Both the position numbers and the translations under genes were made by a program. Under the pieces are notes generated by a model. That model was not told where the DNA came from and searched no databases. It was given only the letters and a program-made list of their open reading frames with translations. From Candidatus Poribacteria bacterium (lineage in GTDB: Bacteria > Poribacteria > WGA-4E > PCPOR2b): a stretch of DNA of 53,855 nucleotides. The DNA is taken from NCBI GenBank assembly GCA_022826645.1, contig JAJDUM010000125.1:1-53855 (forward strand), given 5' to 3'. Positions within the stretch are counted from its first letter, which is position 1, and each line of letters starts with the position of its first letter. This document shows positions 1 to 8,572 of this stretch, in pieces.

Positions 1-60
1 AAGTGATTCTATAACCACTTCTGCCTTAAATTGAGGGGTGAATCTTCTCCGTTTTGCCAT
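1..60 (-). CDS. IS3/IS911-type transposase OrfA, N-terminal fragment cut by the window edge
   Basis: The reverse strand from the ATG at 60 reads MAKRRRFTPQFKAEVVIESL and runs off the window. This is the typical first helix of the helix-turn-helix OrfA protein of IS3/IS911-family insertion sequences (a Lys/Arg-rich start, then FTPQFKAEVV). A strong ribosome-binding site, AAAGGAG, lies about 8 bases upstream of the ATG. Only 20 codons are visible, so I cannot tell whether the element is intact. The family call rests on this short motif alone. Confidence 0.7.
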   Translation of the reverse strand, partial: MAKRRRFTPQFKAEVVIESL

Positions 61-119
61 CGGATAGCTCCTTTCAATTCGATTGATATTGTATCACAAT
101 CTTGGTTTAGGCAGTGGCC

Positions 120-335
120 CTAATTTCCGATGGCAGTACAATCAGTTGCGCCGCCTGCCATTGCGTTTGTGTCAACTTCGTTAAGTGGCACTAATCCGAA
201 CAACACATACCATTGACGCTGCATCATCATATCATTCCCTTGTGCACCATTTCCGACTTTGTGGATATGCGTCGAACAGCCGATAACGACAAAGATTCCC
301 AGAATAAGTGCTACGGCTAAACATTTCCTTAACAT
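120..335 (-). CDS. small lipoprotein, Bor-like in layout
   Basis: A 71-residue protein with a lipoprotein signal (basic MLRKC start, hydrophobic stretch, VVIGC lipobox with the acylated Cys near residue 20). The mature part is about 50 residues, with HIHKVGNG after the Cys, a central WYVLFGLVPLN and a C-terminal GGATDCTAI. This layout resembles the short Bor/Iss-type surface lipoproteins and other 'small hydrophobic loop' lipoproteins of unknown function. An AGGAAG ribosome-binding site precedes the ATG. The start lies 14 bases downstream of the stop of the lipoprotein gene at 350-973, so the two are probably co-transcribed. The exact function is unknown. Confidence 0.7.
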   Translation of the reverse strand: MLRKCLAVALILGIFVVIGCSTHIHKVGNGAQGNDMMMQRQWYVLFGLVPLNEVDTNAMAGGATDCTAIGN

Positions 336-349
336 AATTTCTTCCTAAT

Positions 350-973
350 TTAGGGTGAATTGGTTATTAAAGTGATAGAACCGATTGATGATTCGATGGC
401 TCGAAGCTCTGTTTTGTAAACATCTCTGGGGGCAACGTAAGCGACCTCAAAAACAGGGCTTTCAGGTGCGTTGCATATCAGCTTAATGAGTACAAATTCG
501 GAGGTTCCAACCATCAGTTGATGCACACGAAATGCATCTTTCAAAAAGATTGCACGCTGGACCGTTGCCTTTGGAAACTGGGTACGGTAAGCGGTCTCTA
601 GCGTTTTTAATAAGGTGTCGTTTGGCGGGACCGCCCCGCCTTCCAACCTTGACACCACACACATCGCCCGCGAATTCTCATTCAGGAAAATCCATCGGGG
701 GACCATCTGAAGCCCTTGGGTAAGCGTATCGCCCAATCTGTCAATTACTTCCCCCAGCATTGCATCCTCAATGGCTTTCCAGCCTTTCGGCGCGGATATC
801 TCCATCTTAAGTGTTGTATCTGTGATTGCAGGTTCAAGGCGGGTCCGATCGACATTGAAAACGAGCGTTTCATCCGTGCGTTTTTGGGAATTGGGCGAAT
901 CACAGCCCATCAAACTGCTAATGATGATTCCACATAATAGAAGTTGCAAAGATTTCAGTCTGATTTTCAACAT
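350..973 (-). CDS. hypothetical lipoprotein
   Basis: A 207-residue protein with a clear lipoprotein signal peptide (LLLCGIIISSLMGCDSP, lipobox LMGC near residue 24). The mature part, about 180 residues, has no motif I recognise. It contains a KGWKAIEDAMLGEVIDRLGD segment and a C-terminal strand-rich part ending in AIESSIGSITL, which suggests a small alpha/beta domain of the kind often annotated as a hypothetical periplasmic protein. A GGAG ribosome-binding site sits just upstream of the ATG. It is the first gene of a likely two-gene lipoprotein operon with the gene at 120-335. Confidence 0.7.
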   Translation of the reverse strand: MLKIRLKSLQLLLCGIIISSLMGCDSPNSQKRTDETLVFNVDRTRLEPAITDTTLKMEISAPKGWKAIEDAMLGEVIDRLGDTLTQGLQMVPRWIFLNENSRAMCVVSRLEGGAVPPNDTLLKTLETAYRTQFPKATVQRAIFLKDAFRVHQLMVGTSEFVLIKLICNAPESPVFEVAYVAPRDVYKTELRAIESSIGSITLITNSP

Positions 974-1072
974 TTGCTCCGTTTGAACAGTGCGTTTGCG
1001 CCAATTATAGTAAACACGAGAAATAACGGGACATGTACCAATAACTCCGACCCGCTCGAAGTTTCCGAAGTC

Positions 1073-1100
1073 CCCCTGACAAGGGGGATTTAGGGGGTTG
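1073..1100. repeat. CCCCCT/AGGGGG hairpin repeat
   Basis: TCCCCCT (1073-1079) pairs with AGGGGGA (1084-1090) around a GACA loop and is followed by TTTAGGGGG. It has the form of the short dispersed G/C palindromes seen in intergenic DNA of many cyanobacteria and uncultured phyla. It lies in the 186-base gap between the 350-973 gene and the first LRR gene. It has no T-tract, so it is not a convincing terminator. Confidence 0.5.
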
Positions 1101-1159
1101 GTTGTGCATTAAAAGTGTATCCGTAATTCTAAAATCTACTATAACAGGCTGCCTGTATG

Positions 1160-2308
1160 CTAATGCCTGACGTAAACACCTTTGGCTTCGAGGATTGGTA
1201 CGTCAGCAAGGACGGTTTTCGGGGTCAGGGGGTTCGATCGGACATCTAGGTTCTTCAGATTAGCTAATTCCAGCAGGGACGATATGTCTGATACACGGTT
1301 ACCGGAAAGCCCCAACTTTTTCAGATTGGCTAAGCCTACTAAGGGCGATGGATCCGAGACCCGGTTTCTGTAGAGGTGCAGTTGTTTTAGACCGCTTAAT
1401 CCTGAAAGGGGCGATAGGTCCGATACCCGGTTGGAACCAAGTCCCAATGATTTCAGATTTGTCAATCCCGCAAGGGGTGATAGGTCCGATACCTCGTTGC
1501 CAAAGAGCCACACGGTTTCAAGTTGGGGGAGTTGTGCGAGAGGCGACAGATCCGAGACGCGGTTATCTATGAGCCAAATATTTCTCAGACTAGTTAATCC
1601 CGCAAGGGGTGACAGGTCCGACACCTTGTTGTGGGTAATGAAAAAGCTCTGTAAGTTTACCAATCCCGCCAAGGGTGACAGGTCCGATATACGGTTAACG
1701 TCCAGCACCAGCTCTTCCAGATCTGTTAGTCCCGCAAGGGGTGATAGGTCTGATACTTGGTTCTTGTGGAGATCCAATTCTATCAGATTAGTTAATCCTG
1801 CCAGAGGGGATAGGTCCGATACCTCGCTTTCATGAATAGTCAGGTCTTCCAGATTTGTTAGTTTCGCGAGGGGCGAGAGGTCCCATAGCTGGTTACCACT
1901 GATATTAAGGTGCTCTAAGTTTGTTAATCCTGCGAGAGGTGATAGATCTGTCACGCCACTCTCGCTAATATTCAACCATTTCAGTTTTGTTAGTTCCGCA
2001 AGGGGTGATAGGTTCGATAGTTGATTGGACCGAAGGTGTAGGCTCATCAAGCTGGTGGCAAACTCAAGTCCGGTTAGATCGCAGATATCAGCCCTGCTCC
2101 CTCCAAGACTCGTCAAGGTCGCCATGTCAACATTCGTGATTATAGCGCCCGTAGGCTTGTCGAGGGCACGCTCAATGACCGCACGGAGGTTAGCGTCCGG
2201 TATGTTGACCGGTTTCGCAGGAGACGGGATTTTCGTGTGGCCGATCCATACGATCCCCAGCGCGAATAACATGATGAACGGTGTGGAGCGACGCGATAAG
2301 TGTAACAT
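1160..2308 (-). CDS. secreted internalin-like leucine-rich-repeat protein (LRR copy 1)
   Basis: A 382-residue protein. After a signal peptide (MLFALGIVWIGHT) it has a conserved cap, VNIPDANLRAVIERAL...GAIITNVDMATLTSLGG. About 11 repeats of 22 residues follow, with the consensus VSDLSPLAGLTNLxxLxLxxNx, and then a short C-terminal cap ending in PILEAKGVYVRH. This is the SDS22/internalin LRR type, which forms a curved solenoid for protein binding. In Poribacteria-like genomes such proteins are abundant and of unknown target. The RBS TAGGAGGATATC before the ATG is the same as that of the copy at 2986-4134, and both ends of the two genes are nearly identical. These are tandem duplicates. Confidence 0.88.
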   Translation of the reverse strand: MLHLSRRSTPFIMLFALGIVWIGHTKIPSPAKPVNIPDANLRAVIERALDKPTGAIITNVDMATLTSLGGSRADICDLTGLEFATSLMSLHLRSNQLSNLSPLAELTKLKWLNISESGVTDLSPLAGLTNLEHLNISGNQLWDLSPLAKLTNLEDLTIHESEVSDLSPLAGLTNLIELDLHKNQVSDLSPLAGLTDLEELVLDVNRISDLSPLAGLVNLQSFFITHNKVSDLSPLAGLTSLRNIWLIDNRVSDLSPLAQLPQLETVWLFGNEVSDLSPLAGLTNLKSLGLGSNRVSDLSPLSGLSGLKQLHLYRNRVSDPSPLVGLANLKKLGLSGNRVSDISSLLELANLKNLDVRSNPLTPKTVLADVPILEAKGVYVRH

Positions 2309-2320
2309 GATATCCTCCTA

Positions 2321-2797
2321 TTAGTGGGATTTATCTATACGTTTAATAAGAGGCGATAGATCCAAGAGCTTATTACCACTGATATCTAGGTCTTCTAGGT
2401 TAGTTAATCCTGCGAGAGGGGATAAGTCTGTTACGCCACTCTCGCTAATATTCAACCATTTCAGTTTTGTTAGTTCCGCAAGGGGCGATAGATCCGATAG
2501 TTGGTTGTGGCTAAGGTGCAGTTCCGTGAGATTGGTGGCAAGCTCAAGGCCGGTTAGATCGCGGATATTAGCCCTGCCCCCTTCAAGACTCGTCAAGGTT
2601 TCCATGTCAGCACTCGTGATTATGGCACCCGCGGGCTTGTGTAGGGCATCTTCAATGGCAGTGCGGAAATTCGCATCCGGTATGTTGACCGGAACACTCC
2701 TTTTCGTGTACCCAATCCATGCAACTCCCAGAACAAGTAAGGTGAAGAACAGTGTGGAACGACGCAAGAAGTATAACATGATTTTTCCTCCGATCAA
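2321..2797 (-). CDS. truncated leucine-rich-repeat protein (LRR copy 2)
   Basis: A 158-residue relative of its two neighbours. It has the same signal peptide region, the VNIPDANFRTAIEDAL cap and about four LRR units, then stops abruptly after DLSPLIKRIDKSH, where the neighbours continue with LAKLTNLE. The remaining repeats and the C-terminal cap are missing. The stop lies 13 bases before the start of LRR copy 1, so the 3' part was probably removed by recombination between copies. It still has an RBS-like purine stretch before the ATG and may be expressed, but it could be a decaying copy. Confidence 0.7.
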   Translation of the reverse strand: MIGGKIMLYFLRRSTLFFTLLVLGVAWIGYTKRSVPVNIPDANFRTAIEDALHKPAGAIITSADMETLTSLEGGRANIRDLTGLELATNLTELHLSHNQLSDLSPLAELTKLKWLNISESGVTDLSPLAGLTNLEDLDISGNKLLDLSPLIKRIDKSH

Positions 2798-2814
2798 CAG
2801 AATTTACTGATACT

Positions 2815-2981
2815 AACCTAAGTTGCGAGTTATGGAAAATGTTGTAAAACGGGAGAATGGGAACTGAATAAAGCCATTACCCGCTCGCTCGCAGTGGATT
2901 GACAAATCCACTGCATACGTACAAAGATGGCTTGGATATGTCTATCCAAGCCGAGCGGGTGTGACAAATAGCAACTTGCGT
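2815..2981. repeat. MITE-like double-hairpin element, copy A-1
   Basis: It is bounded by AACCTAAGTTGCG on the left and TAGCAACTTGCGT on the right, which are inverted. It contains two hairpins: AGTGGATT-GACA-AATCCACT, and CTTGGATA-TGTC-TATCCAAG flanked by GGCTTGG/CCAAGCC. The same element occurs in reverse orientation at 50772-50923, with the ends exchanged accordingly. Core copies are at 17594, 23901, 28752, 50406 and 52796. It sits between LRR copies 2 and 3. No ORF is present, so it would be non-autonomous. Confidence 0.75.
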
Positions 2982-2985
2982 GATA

Positions 2986-4134
2986 CTAATGCCTGACGTA
3001 AACACCTTTGGCTTCGAGGACTGGCACGTCATTGGTGATTGTTTTTGAGCTCAGGGGGTTTGATAGAACGGTTAGTTCTTTGAGATTGGTTAATTCCAGC
3101 AGGGACGATAAATCTGACACACGATTGGCGGAAAGCCCTAGTTCTTTCAGGTTGGTTAGTCCTACCAAGGGCGATGGATCCAAGACCTGATTACCGTAAA
3201 GGCCCAGTTCCTCTAGATTTGTTAGCTCCACCAACGGCGATAGGTCCGATATCTGATTGTCAGTAAGTTGTAGGAGTTTCAGATTTGTTAATTTTGGGAG
3301 GCGTGGAAGGTCTGATATCTCGTTCTCACCAAGGAGCAATGTTTCAAGCCGGGAGAGTTCTGCCAAGGGCGACAGATCGGAGACCCGGTTACTCATGAGC
3401 CATATTGACCTCAAATTTATCAGTCCTGCCAATGGCGATAGGTCCGACACCTCGTTGTCGGTAATGAATAATTCCCTTAAATTTACCAATCCCGCCAAGG
3501 GTGACAGGTCCGATATACGGTTAACATCAAGTTCCAGCTCTTCCAGATCTGTTAGTCCCGCAAGGGGTGATAGGTCTGATACTTGGTTCTTGAAAAGATC
3601 TAAATCTATCAATTTTGTTAATCCTGCGAGAGGTGATATGTCTGCTATCCCACTCTCACTAATACTCAAGGAGTCCAGATTTGTTAATTCTGCGAGGGGC
3701 GAAAGATCCGATAGCGGGTTATGGCTGATATTAAGGGACTCTAAGTTTGTTAATCCAGCTAAGGGCGATAGATCTGTCACGCCGCTCTTGCTAATATCTA
3801 AGAGTTTCAGTGTTGTTAGTCCCGCAAGGGGTGATAGGTTCGATAGTTGATTGGACCGAAGGTGTAGGCTTATCAGGCTGATGGCAAACTCAAGACCGGT
3901 TAGCTCGCGGATATTAGCCCGACTCCCTCCAAGATCCGTCAGGGTTGCCATGTCAACGTTCGTGATTACGGCACCCGCAGACTTGTCGAGGGCACGCTCA
4001 ATGACCGCACGGAGGTTAGCGTCCGGTATGTTGACCGGTTTCGCAGGAGACGGGATTTTCGTGTGCCCAATCCATGTAACCCCCAGCGCAAGTAACATGA
4101 TGAGCAGTGTGGAGCGACGCAATAGGTGTGACAT
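2986..4134 (-). CDS. secreted internalin-like leucine-rich-repeat protein (LRR copy 3)
   Basis: A 382-residue protein with the same length, signal peptide, VNIPDANLRAVIERALDK cap, LRR array (VSDLSPLAGLTNL units) and GVYVRH C-terminus as copy 1. Individual repeats differ, for example EISDLPRLPKLTNL replaces a standard unit, so the array has diverged by substitution or repeat shuffling. TAGGAGGATATC precedes the ATG. Export is expected because of the signal peptide. It is the promoter-proximal member of the three-gene tandem array. The ligand is unknown. Confidence 0.88.
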   Translation of the reverse strand: MSHLLRRSTLLIMLLALGVTWIGHTKIPSPAKPVNIPDANLRAVIERALDKSAGAVITNVDMATLTDLGGSRANIRELTGLEFAISLISLHLRSNQLSNLSPLAGLTTLKLLDISKSGVTDLSPLAGLTNLESLNISHNPLSDLSPLAELTNLDSLSISESGIADISPLAGLTKLIDLDLFKNQVSDLSPLAGLTDLEELELDVNRISDLSPLAGLVNLRELFITDNEVSDLSPLAGLINLRSIWLMSNRVSDLSPLAELSRLETLLLGENEISDLPRLPKLTNLKLLQLTDNQISDLSPLVELTNLEELGLYGNQVLDPSPLVGLTNLKELGLSANRVSDLSSLLELTNLKELTVLSNPLSSKTITNDVPVLEAKGVYVRH

Positions 4135-4385
4135 GATATCCTCCTATTTTGGGCGAGTTAGTTCTGAGGCGAATTGCTGTCAGACGAAATTCACTCCGTT
4201 CGTTAAGCACAAGCAATTTAGATACCACCGCTATCTCGGATCCCCGGAAGGAATTGTGCAAACCCGCTCGCCATGCGACTTTGGGATTGTTTTTGGGTAA
4301 GTTGTGATTTCAAAGGGTGGGTCAACCTTACAAGGAGGTTGTGGGAACTATGCCACACCGTCGTTGCAAAAATGCTACACCGGTG

Positions 4386-7300
4386 CTATGCGCTTTCCTC
4401 GTTCGCGGAGTCCTCAAGCTGTTCCATCAGTTTCTGCGATAGTCGCGCTAAGATAGCGAGGCGAAGGTTAGGATTCCCATCTACACCAGCGGACTCAAAG
4501 ACTTGCTCAATTCCACGCTCAATGTTATCAATTTGCGCTTCGGCGGTTGGTGGCACGGTAACAACTTTTTCCTGCTCTGTTGCGGAGAGGGTGGTAATAC
4601 CAACCCGAATCACCTCACCTGTACTGTCGGCAGGTGTTTCAGATAGCTCCTGTCGTTCAAATGACACCGCTTCAAAGTGGTGGAACTTTCTCACAAGCTC
4701 AGAAAGGTCCATCTCAAACTGGGCTTTATCTGAGTCGTTCCATGATGCCGGGGGTTTGGTAACGATGTAAGTCCCAATTGCCTCAACCCATTCCTTAAAC
4801 TCAAGGCCTTCGTCGCAGATTCGGATTAAAAACCCTTTGAGTTTCGTGTCAATCGCCCAATCGAGTAGGGGTCGTGCTCTGTTAATCAGTTCAATGTGGG
4901 ATGAATCACCGTTTGATTGCAGCGAAAACGCAGAAACAAGCAGGCCCTCAATAAAAGAAAGCAGCTCATCATAGGCTCGGTTTAATTCGGACAATGCACC
5001 TCGCAACGTATTAAAAAACGCATCAACCGTTTTTGAATCTGTTTCCACCGATGGACCAAAGGCATCAAAGCCGAGTGCTTGGGGCAACTGTTCAAAGAGG
5101 AGCACGTCCGGCTCTTGTGCATCGGTGATAGCTTTACGCAAGGCGATTGCTGCATCGCTTAAATCCTGCGTGAGCATCGTATAACGGGGTAGTTTGTGTA
5201 TAAAGCTGATGAACGGTCTGACAATTACGAGAAGATTTGGTGCGCCTCCGTCCGCTGACACCGGTTTAGAGAGCATCCCTGTAAATTGCTCAAACACCTC
5301 CGCTCGAATACCTTCCATCCGGAAACGCTTGATTTCAAATTTCTCAGGTGACCTTATCAGTCGTTCAAACACCGGCATTGATATATCTGCAACAAAAGAA
5401 CCATCTTCGTATAGCGCGATTTCTGTCTCATAATGCAGCAACATCGCGCACAGAAGGATGGGCATTGGACCGCTTCTCAATCCAAAGGGCGGCTGCTCCA
5501 ACCGTTTATAGAGTTCGGCAACGGATTGACGCTTCTTCTCACATTCGTCAAGAAACCTGTCAATCTCTGACCATGTGGGAGAGAAATTGTTTTTATCATC
5601 GGTATTCGGTGGATGAAACTCCCAGCGCCCCGAAACACAACGGTGTATCCCGGTGTCGGATAGTAGGGAGAGGTAAATACTCATTTCGGGGGGATAGCCA
5701 TCAATATTCAGTTTTTCCTGTTGTTGGAATTCAAGCATCCCTCCAATCAGTTTTCGACGCGCGGACGCCGCTTGCGAGGAGATTTGTCGGCGATTGATCA
5801 GCTCGTTACGAAGGATAGGTGTTTCGTGATAAACAGCGTCACAGATCGCTGAGAGATACTCGTTGAGCCCTCTCCTTGAAGCGATCCGTGTCGGTTCTCC
5901 ACTATGATACCATAAGCAGTCCCCAGCGTCCCCTTTACGGGTAGGCACAAGATCTATCCCTACCGAAGGGGCAGCGATGCTTCCACCAAAAAGCGCAGTC
6001 AATTGCTCAGATACCTCTCGTTCAGCTTCAGTGTGTCTCGCCCGCAGTTCACGCCGTGCTGTTGCGTCACCGGTTAATTCAGGTGTGTTCTCTTCAACCC
6101 ATTCCAAACACCTAAGTTCAAGGACAGCGTCACTCAAAGAGCCAATTGATTGAGGTATCGCAATGAGTACCTCTTCTCGATCCGCAACCGATGCCTCGGT
6201 GGCTTTTTCAATAAGCTGTTCTACCTCTAACTCACTTGCAGGCAGGGCGTAAAGCACAAGCCCATCAGCGCCATCAGACCCGTCGGTGTCATCCGATGGC
6301 ATTTGTAAGGCTGCATCAAATCCCTCAAGGTCGGTATATCGGACAGCGAAGTATCGCAACGTGCCAGTCACAAAGAGGTGCCGGCGGGCAATAAGGGGTT
6401 GCGGTTGCATCAGCGTCGAGAGAGCATCCGGTAAGCGCAGATTCGGGTCAAGGTGTGCCCTTGCCTCCCGGAGCCGCGCTTCAATGTCGATATCGCTTCC
6501 TTCCCATAGAGAGTAGGCATCGTTATAGCGACGGTAGATAACAATAGAACGACCCTCCAACATCGTCAGTGCAGACTCAAATGATTCGACTGTTTCATCG
6601 TTGAGCGTTTCTGTACTATCATCAAGTGCGTAACGGAGTAAAGCCTTTGAGGCTTTCAGATTTACGCTTCCTTCCCCGACAATACCGAGAAGGCCGATGG
6701 TTTTAATCAGTTTAACTGTCATCAGAGATGGATCTGGTAGCCGCTCAATTGCGGACTCGATTTCCGACCACTTTGTTCCCTCCCTTGATGTATACAGACT
6801 ACCCCCCAAAGCGGTGTGGATATAATCGTACAGATTGGACAAAGTGAACGTTGGCAGAATACGCCCATCGTAGGTGTGGTTAGCGAGAAAATCTTGGAGC
6901 CCGTGCGGTTCGCTGGAGTTAAGTAAGGCGAAGAGAGAGCGTTCGTTTTGGGCAAATCGGCGGAAAAGTGGACTGACAATCAGGGCGACCGTCGGATGGA
7001 GGGGCAAACAGCTGTCAAGCAGCGACACAAATTCGCTCTTATCAAGTTGGCGTGGCTTAAGCTCTAGGTCAACCGCAACAGGGAGGTTGGGATTCTCAAC
7101 CGCTGCAGCCTTTTCGATTGCACTCCCAATGAGGCGGAGCACCTGCTCGGTTGGTTCCACAAACGAGACATCCTCAAAACGTCCCTGTACCTTCGCCCAC
7201 TCCTCACGTTGAGAGGCTGCTAACCGTTGTGCGTACTGTTCAAACGCTTGATGGAGAATTGTCAGCATCAACAACGGCGTTTGCCCGCTTCTCGTGGCAA

Positions 7301-8012
7301 ATTCCGCAAGGCTTTGAAGCACAAATAGATCGCCGTATTCTGGATCATGCGCCGCATATTCAAGAAATTTTCCCAGTTCGTCAACAACTAACAACAAGCC
7401 TGCCCCACCTTCCACACCAATCTGACGTGTTGCAGATTCAAACAGATCTGTGATTTCAGACGCATGGGGAAGATTTCCGTTTTCCGCCGCATCCAACCGC
7501 TTTTGGATGTCTAAGAGAAGTGGATCAAGAAATGTGGACTGAATTGCGCCACGACGAACCGGTGAATCGCTAAAAGCAGTGAGACCACGATCCAATCCGC
7601 GCAGCAAAGCAAGTGTAATCGGCGAGCGTTCTCCGGAGATTAGGACAGGACAAAATCCTCTCCGCCCGTGTAGATCCAAACCGATGAATTGATCCCATAA
7701 CAATTCGTCTCCGTACTTTAGGAGTTTCATCGCTGCCTGCGCCGCCGGTGATTCGGAACCACCTAACAACTTCGCGGCAAAGAGTGCAAACGCCGATTTT
7801 CCCGAACCGTAGGGACCGGTAACTGACCACGCTTTTGATGTCGATCCATCCTCAAGGGCTGCAATTAGCCGCTGCAGTGTTTCCCGTGCCGTGACCGTTA
7901 GGACGTACCCATCCAGTGCGTTCTCCCCATAAAAATCGCGTTCAAGATGGACCGAGCGATGAAAACGACTCGTGATGTGAAAGAGTTCAGAAAGTGGAAT
8001 GGTTTTGTTCAT
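4386..8012 (-). CDS. large P-loop ATPase of a phosphorothioation-like defence system (SspC-like by context)
   Basis: A protein of 1208 residues. The ATG at 8012 (MNKTIPLSELFHIT) has AAAGGATCC upstream. An extension to 8114 is open but has no RBS and an unlikely sequence. Seen: Walker A GPYGSGKS at residues 66-73 and Walker B LLLVVDELGK at about 206-215, in an AAA+/STAND-like N-terminal ATPase. Some 900 residues of mostly helical sequence follow, without a motif I recognise. It is the last gene of the minus-strand island, after the DUF4007 gene. In SspABCD systems a large ATPase (SspC) works with the DUF4007 protein SspB and the ATP-pyrophosphatase SspD on single-strand DNA phosphorothioation. 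That assignment is from context. BREX/Pgl-type ATPases also have this size and P-loop position. Confidence 0.72.
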   Translation of the reverse strand: MNKTIPLSELFHITSRFHRSVHLERDFYGENALDGYVLTVTARETLQRLIAALEDGSTSKAWSVTGPYGSGKSAFALFAAKLLGGSESPAAQAAMKLLKYGDELLWDQFIGLDLHGRRGFCPVLISGERSPITLALLRGLDRGLTAFSDSPVRRGAIQSTFLDPLLLDIQKRLDAAENGNLPHASEITDLFESATRQIGVEGGAGLLLVVDELGKFLEYAAHDPEYGDLFVLQSLAEFATRSGQTPLLMLTILHQAFEQYAQRLAASQREEWAKVQGRFEDVSFVEPTEQVLRLIGSAIEKAAAVENPNLPVAVDLELKPRQLDKSEFVSLLDSCLPLHPTVALIVSPLFRRFAQNERSLFALLNSSEPHGLQDFLANHTYDGRILPTFTLSNLYDYIHTALGGSLYTSREGTKWSEIESAIERLPDPSLMTVKLIKTIGLLGIVGEGSVNLKASKALLRYALDDSTETLNDETVESFESALTMLEGRSIVIYRRYNDAYSLWEGSDIDIEARLREARAHLDPNLRLPDALSTLMQPQPLIARRHLFVTGTLRYFAVRYTDLEGFDAALQMPSDDTDGSDGADGLVLYALPASELEVEQLIEKATEASVADREEVLIAIPQSIGSLSDAVLELRCLEWVEENTPELTGDATARRELRARHTEAEREVSEQLTALFGGSIAAPSVGIDLVPTRKGDAGDCLWYHSGEPTRIASRRGLNEYLSAICDAVYHETPILRNELINRRQISSQAASARRKLIGGMLEFQQQEKLNIDGYPPEMSIYLSLLSDTGIHRCVSGRWEFHPPNTDDKNNFSPTWSEIDRFLDECEKKRQSVAELYKRLEQPPFGLRSGPMPILLCAMLLHYETEIALYEDGSFVADISMPVFERLIRSPEKFEIKRFRMEGIRAEVFEQFTGMLSKPVSADGGAPNLLVIVRPFISFIHKLPRYTMLTQDLSDAAIALRKAITDAQEPDVLLFEQLPQALGFDAFGPSVETDSKTVDAFFNTLRGALSELNRAYDELLSFIEGLLVSAFSLQSNGDSSHIELINRARPLLDWAIDTKLKGFLIRICDEGLEFKEWVEAIGTYIVTKPPASWNDSDKAQFEMDLSELVRKFHHFEAVSFERQELSETPADSTGEVIRVGITTLSATEQEKVVTVPPTAEAQIDNIERGIEQVFESAGVDGNPNLRLAILARLSQKLMEQLEDSANEESA

Positions 8013-8572
8013 GGATCCTTTCGGGCTGATATTGTCTGAATCAGGATGCTCTGGATTAAAGGATTTACAGGATAGAAAATGGAACATGAAACGGGATGCA
8101 GCACATGGGGGCATGTAGCCCCAGAGAGGCGGCAGGTATCATTTGTCTGAATCGCGGATTAAACAGATGCCGCAGATTACACGGATTATTGCCCCAATAA
8201 GATCGGTCCCGTTCCGATTCCGTTCCAAGAACTCCGACGAATCGGAGGAATCCCGATTTGTCGGGCCGTGCCGAGGCCAAGGGAGATTCAAAGCAAACCG
8301 AATCACAATGGAGCAGCATTTGAGAGCGCGCATCGAGGCTAGGAAGCCTCTCCCACTGTGGGAAGGAGATCCTTCTCCTGATGCACGTGAGCATTAAAAG
8401 CGATGGTTCATGTCAAAAGAAAGTGCAAAATACGAAGAAGAAACCAAAAAATTTGAATCCCAATCTGATTGTGGGAGGGGCATCCCTGCCCCGATAAGAC
8501 GATTCCTGCCCGACTTGCTAGTACGCGTCCTTGATCTCTATTGCACTATTTCTTTACATGAGCGAAAGCGAT
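8013..8572. other. non-coding gap with degenerate repeats inside the defence island
   Basis: About 560 bases separate the large ATPase gene from the DUF4007 gene. I find no convincing gene. The stretch holds simple repeat-like phrases (GGATTAAAGGATTTACAGGAT near 8053-8073, CGGATTAAACAGATG near 8155, GATTACACGGATT near 8175) and fragments of the CCCGATTTGTCGGG / CCCCGATAAG palindrome family (8250-8500). Open frames here are short, overlap on both strands and lack ribosome-binding sites. The gap suggests that the ATPase has its own promoter or that mobile repeats entered the operon. Confidence 0.5.

Noticed and set aside
2815..2981. CRISPR array from the recurring hairpin repeats
   Set aside because: The copies are scattered over 50 kb, not spaced regularly, and no cas genes occur.
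1182..4300. Long plus-strand open frames opposite the LRR genes
   Set aside because: They mirror the 66-base LRR repeats in another frame, have no ribosome-binding site and no family resemblance. They are shadows of the minus-strand LRR genes.
4386..8012. Assignment of the large ATPase to BREX or Pgl (PglY/BrxC)
   Set aside because: The P-loop position and size fit, but no PglX methylase, PglZ or BrxL-type gene is nearby. The DUF4007 and PAPS-reductase genes favour an Ssp-like setting.
8065..8394. Overlapping open frames on both strands near 8.1-8.6 kb
   Set aside because: They run through degenerate repeats, lack start signals and show no protein-like composition.
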